A DNA stretch of 64,000 nucleotides, taken from the NCBI GenBank assembly GCA_944800085.1, contig CALYLO010000019.1, positions 24,845 through 88,844 on the forward strand, given 5' to 3'. This DNA is from Paenibacillus melissococcoides. GTDB taxonomy: Bacteria > Bacillota > Bacilli > Paenibacillales > Paenibacillaceae. The position numbers and the translations under genes were made by a program. Shown here piece after piece: positions 44,535 to 53,106 of this stretch. The notes under the pieces are model-generated. The model made no database searches, was not told the DNA's origin, and saw nothing but the letters and a program-made list of their open reading frames with translations. How positions within the stretch are numbered: the first letter of the stretch is position 1; every line of letters starts with the position of its first letter.

Positions 44535-45017
44535 TCACTGCGAAACGTGAAATAAGCACACAACCGCTTGCGCCGCGATGCCTTCTCCCCGTCCCGTGAA
44601 GCCGAGCTGCTCGGTTGTCGTCGCCTTGACGTTGATCTGCGACACGTCCGCTTCCAGAAGACGCGCCAGATTGGCGGCCATCTCCGGCACATACGGCAGC
44701 ATCTTCGGCTTCTGCGCGATAATCGTGCAGTCGAGGTTGCCGAGCCGGTAGCCCCGCTCCTTGGCCAACGCCCATACCTTCTCCAGCAGGACGCTGCTGT
44801 CCGCGTCCTTGTAGGCTTCGTCCGTATCCGGGAAGTGCTTGCCGATATCGCCCAGCCCGAGCGCCCCGAGCACCGCATCGCTGACCGTATGCAGCAGCAC
44901 GTCCGCATCGGAGTGCCCCAGCAGCCCTTTGTCATACGGAATATGTACGCCTCCGATAATGCAAGGACGGCCTTCCACCAATTGGTGCACGTCGAAGCCT
45001 TGTCCTACTCGTATCAT
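44535..45017 (-). CDS. ispF: 2-C-methyl-D-erythritol 2,4-cyclodiphosphate synthase
   Basis: MEP pathway of isoprenoid synthesis. 160 residues; metal ligands in GQGFDVHQL and [12 protein letters not shown], and [20 protein letters not shown] near the C terminus. Directly after ispD (33 bases). Confidence 0.96.
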   Translation of the reverse strand: MIRVGQGFDVHQLVEGRPCIIGGVHIPYDKGLLGHSDADVLLHTVSDAVLGALGLGDIGKHFPDTDEAYKDADSSVLLEKVWALAKERGYRLGNLDCTIIAQKPKMLPYVPEMAANLARLLEADVSQINVKATTTEQLGFTGRGEGIAAQAVVCLFHVSQ

Positions 45018-45050
45018 GTTCTGCCTCTCCCTTCGTCATTCCATCCGGTC

Positions 45051-45764
45051 TTACCGCTCTTCCCCTGGCGCCGCCGCACGGCGGGCGAGCCACCAGGACG
45101 CCCACTCCAGATCGTCGGGCGTCGTCAGCTTCACATTCGTGTACTCCCCTTCCACGATGCGCACCTGCATCCCGGCCCGCTCCGCCAGCATCGCATCGTC
45201 GGTGCCGATGAATCCGTCCGCGGCGGCCTGTTCATGCGCAGCCATCACGTCGGCAAGACGAAAAGCCTGTGGGGTCTGAATCGCCCACAAGCTGCGTCGG
45301 TCCGGCGTCGCCGTAATGACGCCTCCGTTCACCTGCTTAATCGTATCCTTCACCGGCACGGCCAGAACGGCCGCCCCATGCTCTCTGGCAGCCCGGTAGC
45401 ATGCCTCCACGCTGCCCGTCTCCACGAACGGGCGCACGCCGTCGTGAATCAGCACGTAGTCCAGGCCGAGCGCCCGGACCGCCTGGAGCCCGGCATACAC
45501 GGAATGCTGCCGCTCCGCGCCGCCGGGGACGATGGCCTGGACCTTGTCCAAGCCGTATTCCTCCTGCCAAGCGGCGCAGCGGGCCGTATCCTCCGGGGAG
45601 ACGACCCAGACGATGGCATCGCATGCGTGCATCGTCTGGAACCGCTCCAGCGTATGTATAATGACCGGCTTGTCCAGCAGCGGCAAATATTGCTTGCTCT
45701 CCGCGGCGCCCATGCGCGAGCCTCTGCCGGCCGCCACGATAACCACTCCAAAGCCCTGTTCCAT
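45051..45764 (-). CDS. ispD: 2-C-methyl-D-erythritol 4-phosphate cytidylyltransferase
   Basis: MEP pathway, makes CDP-methylerythritol. 237 residues from MEQGFGVVIVAAGRGSRMGA, with GGAGG 10 bases upstream. Nucleotide-binding AAGRGSRMG, then ESKQYLPL, HDGVRPF and TPQAFR are conserved. Confidence 0.95.
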   Translation of the reverse strand: MEQGFGVVIVAAGRGSRMGAAESKQYLPLLDKPVIIHTLERFQTMHACDAIVWVVSPEDTARCAAWQEEYGLDKVQAIVPGGAERQHSVYAGLQAVRALGLDYVLIHDGVRPFVETGSVEACYRAAREHGAAVLAVPVKDTIKQVNGGVITATPDRRSLWAIQTPQAFRLADVMAAHEQAAADGFIGTDDAMLAERAGMQVRIVEGEYTNVKLTTPDDLEWASWWLARRAAAPGEER

Positions 45765-45806
45765 CCCTGTCAACCTCCATGATGGTGCTCTTCCCATCAT
45801 ACCTGT

Positions 45807-46898
45807 TTATTGGGCTTTTTCCAACAGTTTTGGCTTGGCAAAAATCATGCGTCCGGCCGACGTCTGCAGCACGCTCGTCACGAGCACCTCCATCGTCATG
45901 CCGATATACTCGCGCCCGCCTTCGACGACGATCATCGTGCCGTCATCCAGATAAGCGACGCCTTGGCCATGCTCCTTGCCGTCCTTGATGACCTGGACGA
46001 CGATTTCCTCTCCCGGCAGGACAACCGGCTTGACCGCATTGGCCAGGTCGTTGATGTTCAGGACCGATACGCCCTGCAACTCGCATACTTTGTTCAGGTT
46101 GAAGTCGTTCGTGACCACTTTGCCTTTCAACACTTTGGCCAGCTTCACCAGCTTGCTGTCCACCTCGGAGATCTCCTCGAAGTCTCCTTCGTAGATCAGC
46201 ACCTTCACTTCCAGCTCTTTTTGGATCTTATTCAAAATATCCAAGCCTCTCCGGCCGCGGTTCCGCTTCAGCAAATCCGATGAGTCGGCGATATGCTGCA
46301 GCTCCTCCAGCACGAATTCCGGGATGACGATCGTCCCTTCTATGAATCCGGTCTTGCAGATGTCGGCGATACGGCCGTCGATAATGACGCTCGTGTCCAA
46401 TATTTTATGCTCTTCGACGCGCAGCTCCTCTTCCTCCGCCACCGGCTCGCTCAGCCACGGCAGGGCGGCGATCCATTCCGCCATATCCTGCTGCTTCATC
46501 AGCGCAATCTGCAGGCCCGTGCTGGCGAACAGCACCAGCAGAACGGCCGACAGCATCAGCCCGGCGCTTCCGAATTCACGGAGCAGCGGCGTCAGCAGCG
46601 CGGCGAAGCAGATTCCGGCGAAAGCGCCCGCCGTCCCCGTAACCAAGGTTCCTGTGGACACGAGCGCGATGCGCTCCCGCCATTCATTCCAGCTTTTTGC
46701 CAACGGCATATAAAGTACACGACTGATTACAAATAAGCAAAATGCCCCGCCCAACGCCCATGCGAGCCGGCCGGCAGATAGTCCCGGATTCGCCAATCCC
46801 GTGAAGCCCATGGTCTGGGCGTACCAATAGCCATGGAGCTCCCAACCGGCCCAGGCGCCGATAACGCCCGCCATTCCGGTAAACCAACGTTTGAACAT
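45807..46898 (-). CDS. Membrane protein with PIN and TRAM domains (YacL-like)
   Basis: 363 residues from [28 protein letters not shown] upstream. About four membrane segments in the first 140 residues, then a PIN domain ([48 protein letters not shown]) with its acidic residues, and a C-terminal TRAM domain ([20 protein letters not shown]). Likely a membrane-anchored nuclease; target unknown. First gene of the ispD-ispF-gltX run. Confidence 0.9.
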   Translation of the reverse strand: MFKRWFTGMAGVIGAWAGWELHGYWYAQTMGFTGLANPGLSAGRLAWALGGAFCLFVISRVLYMPLAKSWNEWRERIALVSTGTLVTGTAGAFAGICFAALLTPLLREFGSAGLMLSAVLLVLFASTGLQIALMKQQDMAEWIAALPWLSEPVAEEEELRVEEHKILDTSVIIDGRIADICKTGFIEGTIVIPEFVLEELQHIADSSDLLKRNRGRRGLDILNKIQKELEVKVLIYEGDFEEISEVDSKLVKLAKVLKGKVVTNDFNLNKVCELQGVSVLNINDLANAVKPVVLPGEEIVVQVIKDGKEHGQGVAYLDDGTMIVVEGGREYIGMTMEVLVTSVLQTSAGRMIFAKPKLLEKAQ

Positions 46899-46996
46899 GT
46901 GCGTCCACCTCCTCACTTTCAATCGATTTCCTTACAATTATGGCCCAAGCTCCCGGCTCCTAATCGTTCATTTCCATATTTTACTGCCTGTCCAAG

Positions 46997-47026
46997 TTGA
47001 AATCTGGTAATTCAGAGACGTATAAT
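46997..47026 (+). promoter_or_regulatory. Promoter of the small gene at 47101
   Basis: TTGAAA, an 18-base spacer and TATAAT on the plus strand, about 75 bases ahead of the start codon. Confidence 0.7.
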
Positions 47027-47100
47027 GGACATGAAACCGTGTTGTGAGCGATTTATGCGGGCTTTGCGCCGCATCATATCAAGAATAGAGGTGGATGGAA

Positions 47101-47355
47101 ATGAGTACTCCCAATTTGCAAGCGCTCCAAGAGCAAGTAGCCGATCTTGTACTGCGACACCGGAGCCTGTTGGACATTCTGTCCAAGTACGGCCAGTCCG
47201 ACGCCTCGGTTAACCGTGCCGTGACGAAGGCAATCACTGAATGCGGATGCCTGGAGGTTCACGCCAAGCGGCAGCCTTACAGAGCAGAGATGGACGTGGA
47301 GGAAGCTCGCCAGTCCCTCGAAAGCCATGTACACGGCTGTACTCTCTCAGAATAA
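47101..47355 (+). pseudogene. Truncated small host gene (DUF1573-like), interrupted by the prophage
   Basis: 84 residues starting MSTPNLQALQEQVADLVLRH, ATG preceded by AGAGGTGG. The NRAVTKAITECGCLEVHA segment resembles, from memory, a Firmicute family of about 150 residues whose members continue with a cysteine-containing block and a C-terminal helical part. Here the frame stops right where prophage sequence begins. So it is probably the 5' half of a gene split by the phage; alternatively a short natural protein. Confidence 0.6.
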
Positions 47356-47365
47356 ATGACAAAGA

Positions 47366-47866
47366 CAAAGGGACAAAAAAGAACCGGGAAAACGAGGGAA
47401 ACATCGATACTACCGGGGATTATGCGGGATTAAGTGAATAAAAGTTGAGACACAAATGATGAAAGAATAAATAAACGTCTTCACGAAGAAGAAATTCAAA
47501 AAAAATGCGCGGAAGCCTTGATGTATCAAGGTTATCGGCGTTTTTTTGTGCTTCATTTGGAATTTATCATTGATGGAGTGCCTCGGAAAGAAGCTTCTCG
47601 TGATAACGCGCGTCATTTTCGACGTCGCCGTGCGTTATAGGAGACTAAAAAAACGAAAAAAACCCGGCAACATCAAGGCTTCGGCGGATTAACGGCTTCG
47701 CTACACGTGCGTTAAAGATTTTCGGACCAGGCCGCTAAAAATACAAAAAACATCGTTGAATCAAAGGGACATTTCGGACAATTCAGTTAAAGTGTGTCCC
47801 ATTGCACTTATGGCGCGGGTTACGCTCCATTTTTATAAACAAAAAAATGCGTACTGCAATGGGACA
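47366..47866. repeat. Candidate transposase-binding sites at the phage left end
   Basis: AAAGGGACA at 47368-47376 and 47764-47772; TGTCCCATTGCA at 47795-47806; its perfect inverse TGCAATGGGACA at 47855-47866, followed by AAAAAA as in the first copy. The number and position match the multiple A-protein sites (L1-L3) of Mu-type ends. Nothing protein-coding is evident in 47356-47903. Confidence 0.7.
47516..47547 (+). terminator. Small hairpin with T7 run
   Basis: CCTTGA-TGTA-TCAAGG, then TTATCGGCG and TTTTTTT. The T run is 9 bases from the stem, so it is a weak terminator candidate; it could shield the phage from host transcription entering at the left end. Confidence 0.45.
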
Positions 47867-47903
47867 AAAAATGATGTGAAATCCTATCATTTTACGCAAA
47901 AAA

Positions 47904-48341
47904 TTAAGCAGTTCTACTGGCTGCTTCTTCTCTTCCGTCTCCATTCTTCGAGTATGATTGTTTGCTAGAACTGACAGAATCCTTTGCTGCCAGCATTTCG
48001 TCGATGTGCCCCTCTATCTTCCCTTTTTGCCTTTCCCCTAATTGATGAAACTTTGCCAACAGTTCTAAGTCCTCTGATTCGATATCGAAACCAGGCGGAA
48101 ACTTTTTAGGTTCGTCATTTTGTTCTGATATCGTAACATTATTTTTCCCAAAAAGAAGCCAGTCCGCAGACACATTAAATATTTTGCATATAGCGATAAT
48201 CGTTTGTGCGGATGGTTCATAATTATCACTTTCATAATTACTGATGTTTCCCTTCTTTTTTCCTATCAGTTCAGCCATCTTCTCTTGTGTAAGCTGGTGC
48301 TTGTCTCTTAAAAAACGCAATCTCTTCCCGATTGTTTCCAT
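47904..48341 (-). CDS. XRE-family phage repressor
   Basis: 145 residues, the only leftward phage gene here. N-terminal helix-turn-helix (residues 5-60): LRFLRDKHQLTQEKMAELIG, KKKGNISNYESDNYEPSAQT. The C-terminal half has no peptidase motif, so it lacks the LexA-type self-cleavage domain. It faces the early rightward promoter at 48389 and probably maintains lysogeny; lambda-type rather than Mu c-type architecture. Confidence 0.85.
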   Translation of the reverse strand: METIGKRLRFLRDKHQLTQEKMAELIGKKKGNISNYESDNYEPSAQTIIAICKIFNVSADWLLFGKNNVTISEQNDEPKKFPPGFDIESEDLELLAKFHQLGERQKGKIEGHIDEMLAAKDSVSSSKQSYSKNGDGREEAASRTA

Positions 48342-48388
48342 AACGGAACCCTCCCTTAAATAAGGTTATGAAATCGAATCATTTATCG

Positions 48389-48417
48389 TTGACATGTTAC
48401 GATATCGAAACTATAAT
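48389..48417 (+). promoter_or_regulatory. Early rightward phage promoter with operator-like repeats
   Basis: TTGACA, 17 bases, TATAAT: a full consensus promoter. Its spacer contains TTACGATATCGAAAC. Related sites TTCGATATCGAA (48078-48089, a perfect palindrome) and GATATCGTAACA (48127-48138, the inverse of the spacer site) lie within the repressor gene. These are probable repressor operators. The remaining 48418-48553 is leader without a gene. Confidence 0.8.
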
Positions 48418-48553
48418 GATGATAGATAGTAAATCATATCAAAATCTTAGCACACAACTTGAGTCGAAAACATACGAATTACCTGCTCTTTGAAAACTAA
48501 ATAAGCAAGGGATTCACAGATTAATCACTTCAATTGGAAAGGAGGAATGAAAT

Positions 48554-48871
48554 GTGAGTTCCAGTTTGAGTAAAACACTAAAGGAACAAATCGAATCCAC
48601 TGACACGATTATTCGTGAATTAGTGGGAAGTGTAGATGTTTCGTCGGCTGGAAATGAGGTAGTAATAGCTACTGCACAAGGGAGCGCCCTTGATGCATAT
48701 GGCGATATGTTGGCAGCCCATGAGCGTGAACTCGTTGAGGAACTGCGACGGCTGGTGCTGGAGTATAGCGCCAAAATCGCTGCAAACCGCCAGTTACAAC
48801 GGGCGATAGGGCGAGAGGCTGAAAGACGGGAAATCATCAAAGAACGAATTAAAGCAGGTGAGCATATATGA
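48554..48871 (+). CDS. Small early phage protein, helical
   Basis: 105 residues from a GTG start, with AAAGGAGG 7 bases upstream. Not recognised. Mostly helical by composition with a charged C-terminal half (REAERREIIKERIKAGEHI). First gene of the early operon and overlapping the next by 4 bases (ATGA), so the two are likely translated together. Confidence 0.75.
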   Translation: MSSSLSKTLKEQIESTDTIIRELVGSVDVSSAGNEVVIATAQGSALDAYGDMLAAHERELVEELRRLVLEYSAKIAANRQLQRAIGREAERREIIKERIKAGEHI

Positions 48872-49080
48872 AAAAACGCAAACTATCACCTATCGGTGTA
48901 ACCATCAAAAAGCGCCTCGCAGAAATGAATATGACGCAATATGAACTAGCGGCCCAGGTAGGAACGAACAGTAACTATATCTACCTGATTATGATTGGGG
49001 AACGTTCTGGAAAAAGCTTCATCCCTAAGCTAGCTCAAGTCCTTGGCATAGAATTACATGAGCTTAGCAGAACGGCTTAG
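48868..49080 (+). CDS. Small XRE/Cro-like DNA-binding protein (Ner-like position)
   Basis: 70 residues: a single helix-turn-helix, TIKKRLAEMNMTQYELAAQV then NSNYIYLIMIGERSGKSFIP. It occupies the place of ner in Mu, between repressor and transposase, and may switch off early transcription. That role is inferred from position. Confidence 0.75.
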   Translation: MKKRKLSPIGVTIKKRLAEMNMTQYELAAQVGTNSNYIYLIMIGERSGKSFIPKLAQVLGIELHELSRTA

Positions 49081-49134
49081 AACATCACAGAGAAGGACAA
49101 GTGGAGGAACATGGTCATCAGGAGGCTAAAATCG

Positions 49135-49227
49135 ATGGGTGCAATAAATGAAGAGAGCGTCCCCCCTCCAAGGTCGACGCTCTCCAAGCAACCCATCAAA
49201 AAACTTATCTCCTCCATTGTAGCATGA
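49135..49227 (+). CDS. Possible 30-residue peptide ahead of the transposase
   Basis: MGAINEESVPPPRSTLSKQP followed by 10 residues, ATG preceded by CAGGAGG. Its TGA overlaps an ATG at 49224. Within it GAGAGCGTC (49153-49161) and GACGCTCTC (49176-49184) form a 9-bp stem. It may be a leader peptide affecting transposase expression, or chance. Confidence 0.35.
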   Translation: MGAINEESVPPPRSTLSKQPIKKLISSIVA

Positions 49228-49256
49228 ACGGATTCACTTGGAAAGGAGGAACAAGC

Positions 49257-51332
49257 TTGTCGGAAATATACATTACCCTGGAAGTGGCCGCCGGGCTTGA
49301 GGGCGTGAGCTACGAGTCAGTAAAGAAGAAAGTGCAAAGGAACCCGGAGGCTTTCAAGGCAAAGAAAGAGGCTGCCGCAAGTGGTGGAAAGGAACGTGTC
49401 CTTATTGCAATGTCCACGCTGAGCAAGAAGGCCAGACAGGCTTATAAGCATGTTACAGGCATTGAAGGCGCAGATGTCATTATCAAGGAACATGTCAATG
49501 AAAAGGAAATACCGTGGTACATCGATGTTGATCCTGCTGAATACATCGAGAAGCACGGTAAGTCATATTACGAAGCGGTCGAGTTGGCAAAGGTCATCCG
49601 CGAGTTTCTCAACTATGGAGACCGTGACCGGACTGAATTTGCGGTCAGTATCGCGGAAGCAAACGGAATGAGTCAGCGCACGCTCTATCGGTATGCACAA
49701 AGCTATTTGGAAGCAAGTGCCTGGGCGCTGAAGATGAGCAAACAGGACGGGAAAAATTATGACTTTTTCAAGGTTCTGGCACTCTGCCGTAAGCCTAAGC
49801 AGAAAAACACATTTCCGTCACTTACGCCGGAGGTCAGAGCTTTCATCGAAAATTTATGGTTTGAACCCGCGTTTGCGAGCAATAACGGAACGATTGAAAT
49901 GCTCTACAGCAAACTTATGAAGATTGGATCAATGCATAGCTGGGACATCCCATCATATCCAACGGTGGCCCGCTATATCGGATATCTGATGAATGTAAAG
50001 CGTGGCAAAAATGCGCGTCTACTTGCCGAAAAAGGCATGCGTGAATTTAAGAATCAGCGAATGGTCAAAGCGTCTCGGAATACAAAAGCGTTGCCAGTTA
50101 TGGGGCTTGTACAAGGCGACGAGCATACATTCGATGTTTGGGTGAAATATACATACCCGAATGGCAAGACCAAGGCCATCCGCCCGCAGCTCGTCGCATG
50201 GCTAGATACACGAAGCCGCTGCATCGTTGGCGATGTAATTTGTGTCAAGGCAAATTCGCAAGTGCTGAAGCAGTCGCTGCTCAACATGATATACGCCGAT
50301 ATTGGCGGCGTGCCAGAATGGCTGCTTATTGACAACGGGAAAGACTACACCGCCGAGACGATGACCGGGCGTAAGCGAAATGAACGCGTCAGCTTCGACA
50401 GCGAGACCAAAGGCTTTTATCGTAGCATCGGCATCAAGGATGACATGCGCAGCCTGCCATACCAACCTTGGTCGAAGGCACAAGTCGAGCGGTTTTTTGG
50501 CACGCTGATTAGCAAGTTCGAGAAGTGGCTGGGAAGCTACACGGGTACGCTCACAGGTTCGAAGACAGCGGCGAAAGTGGACAAGGACATCAAGAAGATG
50601 CTCGAACGTGACGAATTGCTGACACTGGATGAATTTTATGCTCTATGGTGCGAGTGGCGCGACGAGTACCATCGTTCATTCCATAGTGGACTCAAGGGAC
50701 AAGGCGATAAGTGGCATACGCCTCTGGAAGTGTTTTGGAACGCCGACCGCTATGTCAAAGCGCCGCCGCCAAAGTCCTACGCAACGATATTGATGATGAA
50801 GGCGGAACGCGTCCTTGTCCGGAACATTGGAATTAAAAAGTTTGGATATGAGTACCGCGCCGATGAACTCTGCCATTATATCGGGGACAAAGTTGACATC
50901 AAATGGGACCCGAATGATGTGACAAAGCTCTATGTGTATACCGTTGACGGGCAAAAAATTTGCGAGGCGTACAGTCAAGAATTGCTACTCATCGCCCCGA
51001 AAATGCCGCAAAAGGCACTGGAAGATCACCTGAAAATGCAGAAGCGTCAGCTCCGCCAGACGATGGATGACCTGACATACTACACGACGCCATTAGAAGA
51101 ACGCGATCCTCAGTATCAAGGATATGGAAACGACGTAGCCGGGTTCATTTTCAAAAATGAGGCTGAGGCAGCACCGAAGCAGAACACGAAGCTGGTCGCA
51201 TTGCCGGACGATCAGCAATTCCGGGAAGAGCTGCGATCCAGAAAAACAGCCAAAGCAGGAAAAGACGATGCAGATGACTTTTACCAACGGCAAGCGGAGA
51301 AAGCCCTCGCGGCGCTCCGTAAACTTGGATAA
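49257..51332 (+). CDS. MuA-like DDE transposase
   Basis: 691 residues from a TTG start with AAAGGAGGA 6 bases upstream; an ATG 11 codons earlier has no binding site. The N-terminal part (to about 200) should bind the end sites. The catalytic core has the three acidic residues in GLVQGDEHTFDVW, WLLIDNGKDYTAE and SKAQVERFFGTLISKFEKWL. The C-terminal beta barrel is followed by a basic tail that in Mu contacts protein B. Catalyses integration and replicative transposition. Confidence 0.92.
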   Translation: MSEIYITLEVAAGLEGVSYESVKKKVQRNPEAFKAKKEAAASGGKERVLIAMSTLSKKARQAYKHVTGIEGADVIIKEHVNEKEIPWYIDVDPAEYIEKHGKSYYEAVELAKVIREFLNYGDRDRTEFAVSIAEANGMSQRTLYRYAQSYLEASAWALKMSKQDGKNYDFFKVLALCRKPKQKNTFPSLTPEVRAFIENLWFEPAFASNNGTIEMLYSKLMKIGSMHSWDIPSYPTVARYIGYLMNVKRGKNARLLAEKGMREFKNQRMVKASRNTKALPVMGLVQGDEHTFDVWVKYTYPNGKTKAIRPQLVAWLDTRSRCIVGDVICVKANSQVLKQSLLNMIYADIGGVPEWLLIDNGKDYTAETMTGRKRNERVSFDSETKGFYRSIGIKDDMRSLPYQPWSKAQVERFFGTLISKFEKWLGSYTGTLTGSKTAAKVDKDIKKMLERDELLTLDEFYALWCEWRDEYHRSFHSGLKGQGDKWHTPLEVFWNADRYVKAPPPKSYATILMMKAERVLVRNIGIKKFGYEYRADELCHYIGDKVDIKWDPNDVTKLYVYTVDGQKICEAYSQELLLIAPKMPQKALEDHLKMQKRQLRQTMDDLTYYTTPLEERDPQYQGYGNDVAGFIFKNEAEAAPKQNTKLVALPDDQQFREELRSRKTAKAGKDDADDFYQRQAEKALAALRKLG

Positions 51333-51347
51333 TTGGAGGGAACGAAC

Positions 51348-52328
51348 ATGGAAGCAGTGGCATTTTATCCGGTTCAAGGTGGCACACCAACAGCCCTTGC
51401 AGCACAGGTTAAAAATATGATGGACAAAAACGGCATGACAATTACGGAGCTGGCGCGAGAAATCAATTATTCTCGCTCGGCCCTCTCACAATATCTGAGC
51501 GGTAAATACTCTTCCGATCCTACTGACATCGAGCAGGCAATAACGAACTTCATCTCCGCACAAGGCGAAGAAGTGGCGGCAGCCATCGAGCAAACAGGCA
51601 CGATGCGACTTGCCAAGCCTGCATTCGTTGAGAGTCGGGACGCAACGGCAATCATCGGGGCTTGCCAATCCTGCCAGTCATTTACCGGGCTTGGAATTGT
51701 GGTTGGGAAGTCGGGATACGGCAAGACTCATACGCTCAAGTATTATGCGCGGTCTCCTAAAGTTGCTTATATCGAATGCGACGATACGATGGCGCAACGC
51801 GATCTGGTTAAGGCCATCGAAAGAGCTCTCGGCCTACCCGTTGGCTATGGCACGATATGGGAACGGGTGAACGGTATCCGTGAATTTTTCAACTGCAATC
51901 CGGGCTACTTGCTCATTATCGACGAAGCGGACAAGCTTGTTAGCAAGTATTCACAGAAAAAAATGGAGATCCTGCGTGCCATCTTCGACCAGTCAGATGT
52001 GGGAATGATTATCGCCGGGGAACCGAAGCTTGAAGCGCAAATCAAGGGCTATATCAGCCGTTTTGCGAACCGGGTAGATTTCTATGTGTCACTGAAGGGA
52101 CTATCCGCTAACGAGGTTCGCAGCTACCTACAAAACTTCAACTTCGAAGAAAATGCCATTCAGGAGATGATTGTCCGTGCAACTAACAACAAAAACGGAT
52201 GCTTCCGCTTACTCGACCGGACGCTGAACAACATCTTGCGCATATTAAACATGCACGGCTCCGCTGAAGGGGCTCCCCTAATTACCGTCGACATTATCGC
52301 TAAGGCCAGCAACATGATGATGCTGTAG
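51348..52328 (+). CDS. MuB-like AAA+ ATPase, transposition target protein
   Basis: 326 residues, ATG after TTGGAGGG. N-terminal XRE-like helix-turn-helix (MTITELAREINYSRSALSQY), then Walker A GKSGYGKT (about residue 119), Walker B YLLIIDEADKL, sensor-1 IIAGEP. It should bind target DNA, stimulate transposase and give target immunity. Follows the transposase by 15 bases. Confidence 0.92.
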   Translation: MEAVAFYPVQGGTPTALAAQVKNMMDKNGMTITELAREINYSRSALSQYLSGKYSSDPTDIEQAITNFISAQGEEVAAAIEQTGTMRLAKPAFVESRDATAIIGACQSCQSFTGLGIVVGKSGYGKTHTLKYYARSPKVAYIECDDTMAQRDLVKAIERALGLPVGYGTIWERVNGIREFFNCNPGYLLIIDEADKLVSKYSQKKMEILRAIFDQSDVGMIIAGEPKLEAQIKGYISRFANRVDFYVSLKGLSANEVRSYLQNFNFEENAIQEMIVRATNNKNGCFRLLDRTLNNILRILNMHGSAEGAPLITVDIIAKASNMMML

Positions 52329-52339
52329 GGGGGATGACG

Positions 52340-52711
52340 ATGTGGAGATATGAATACTCGAATCATTCAGTGGCACGCTTGTTCCGTTTCTTACAGCATG
52401 TGATGCTTCCCGTCCCGGTACGTCCAGCCGCTATCGTGTCGGGGTTGACAGAGGACGAAGTCCGTATTGCCTTGAGGGATTCACCTGATTACATCGTTGA
52501 CGATGAGGGCATCCGTAGCAGAGATCCATATGAAAAGGCGTTGATGGATATGCGGCAGCGGCTAGGTGAGGAATTGACCGTTCTGGAAGCGTGCTGGCTT
52601 TATCGTGAACTGCATTATGCATTTCATGTGGCTGCTGGCAGGCTTGTGAATACATTTATGGAGGAGCAGAGGCATGAAGAAGCCGTCAAGACTAGCACTT
52701 TTAATCGGTGA
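52340..52711 (+). CDS. Uncharacterised early phage protein
   Basis: 124 residues from the ATG at 52340, with a run of G (AGGGGGG) 6 bases upstream; an ATG two codons earlier abuts that run. Not recognised. Arginine-rich N-terminal half; helical C-terminal half. Overlaps the next small gene. Confidence 0.7.
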   Translation: MWRYEYSNHSVARLFRFLQHVMLPVPVRPAAIVSGLTEDEVRIALRDSPDYIVDDEGIRSRDPYEKALMDMRQRLGEELTVLEACWLYRELHYAFHVAAGRLVNTFMEEQRHEEAVKTSTFNR

Positions 52712-52829
52712 GCTAACGCTTGAGCAGGTTGTCACATTGTATGACCTGCACCGGATTGCAATCCCCTGTGAGGATGGTACGCCAGTAGAAGACATGATTG
52801 AGGAGGATGCGTTGTATGCAGTCGTATAA
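52674..52829 (+). CDS. Small 51-residue phage protein
   Basis: MKKPSRLALLIGELTLEQVV at the start; acidic C terminus (EDMIEEDALYAVV). GGAGGAGCAGAGGC precedes the ATG. Lies within overlaps on both sides, typical of a compact phage operon. Function unknown. Confidence 0.6.
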   Translation: MKKPSRLALLIGELTLEQVVTLYDLHRIAIPCEDGTPVEDMIEEDALYAVV

Positions 52830-53106
52830 CAAAAAATTAAGCAAGAGTGGTTCCGTAACACTCCCGGCCGTAATACGCCGGGAGTATGGCCTATCAGGCG
52901 GCGAAAAGTTCAATATTATCGTCGATAGCGAAGACGGCACAATCCTGTTACAGCGGACGCAAGGAAGTTGCCTATTCTGCCGGAGCGATAAAGAGCTAGT
53001 TGTGTATTCCGGTCGGTTTGTGTGCTCCCAGTGCATTCAGAATCTGGAGGCCAATGTTACGGAACGGAGAGCGGCCAATGCATTTGAAGGGGGGGACGGG
53101 CGATGA
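52816..53106 (+). CDS. AbrB/SpoVT-type protein with C-terminal zinc ribbon
   Basis: 96 residues. Start at MQSYNKKLSKSGSVTLPAVI, GAGGAGG upstream. Residues 5-47 are a swapped-hairpin AbrB fold (SVTLPAVIRREYGLSGGEKF); residues 50-75 hold two CxxC pairs (CLFC and CSQC), a zinc ribbon. Probably binds DNA; target unknown. Overlaps its neighbours by 14 and 4 bases. Confidence 0.8.
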   Translation: MQSYNKKLSKSGSVTLPAVIRREYGLSGGEKFNIIVDSEDGTILLQRTQGSCLFCRSDKELVVYSGRFVCSQCIQNLEANVTERRAANAFEGGDGR

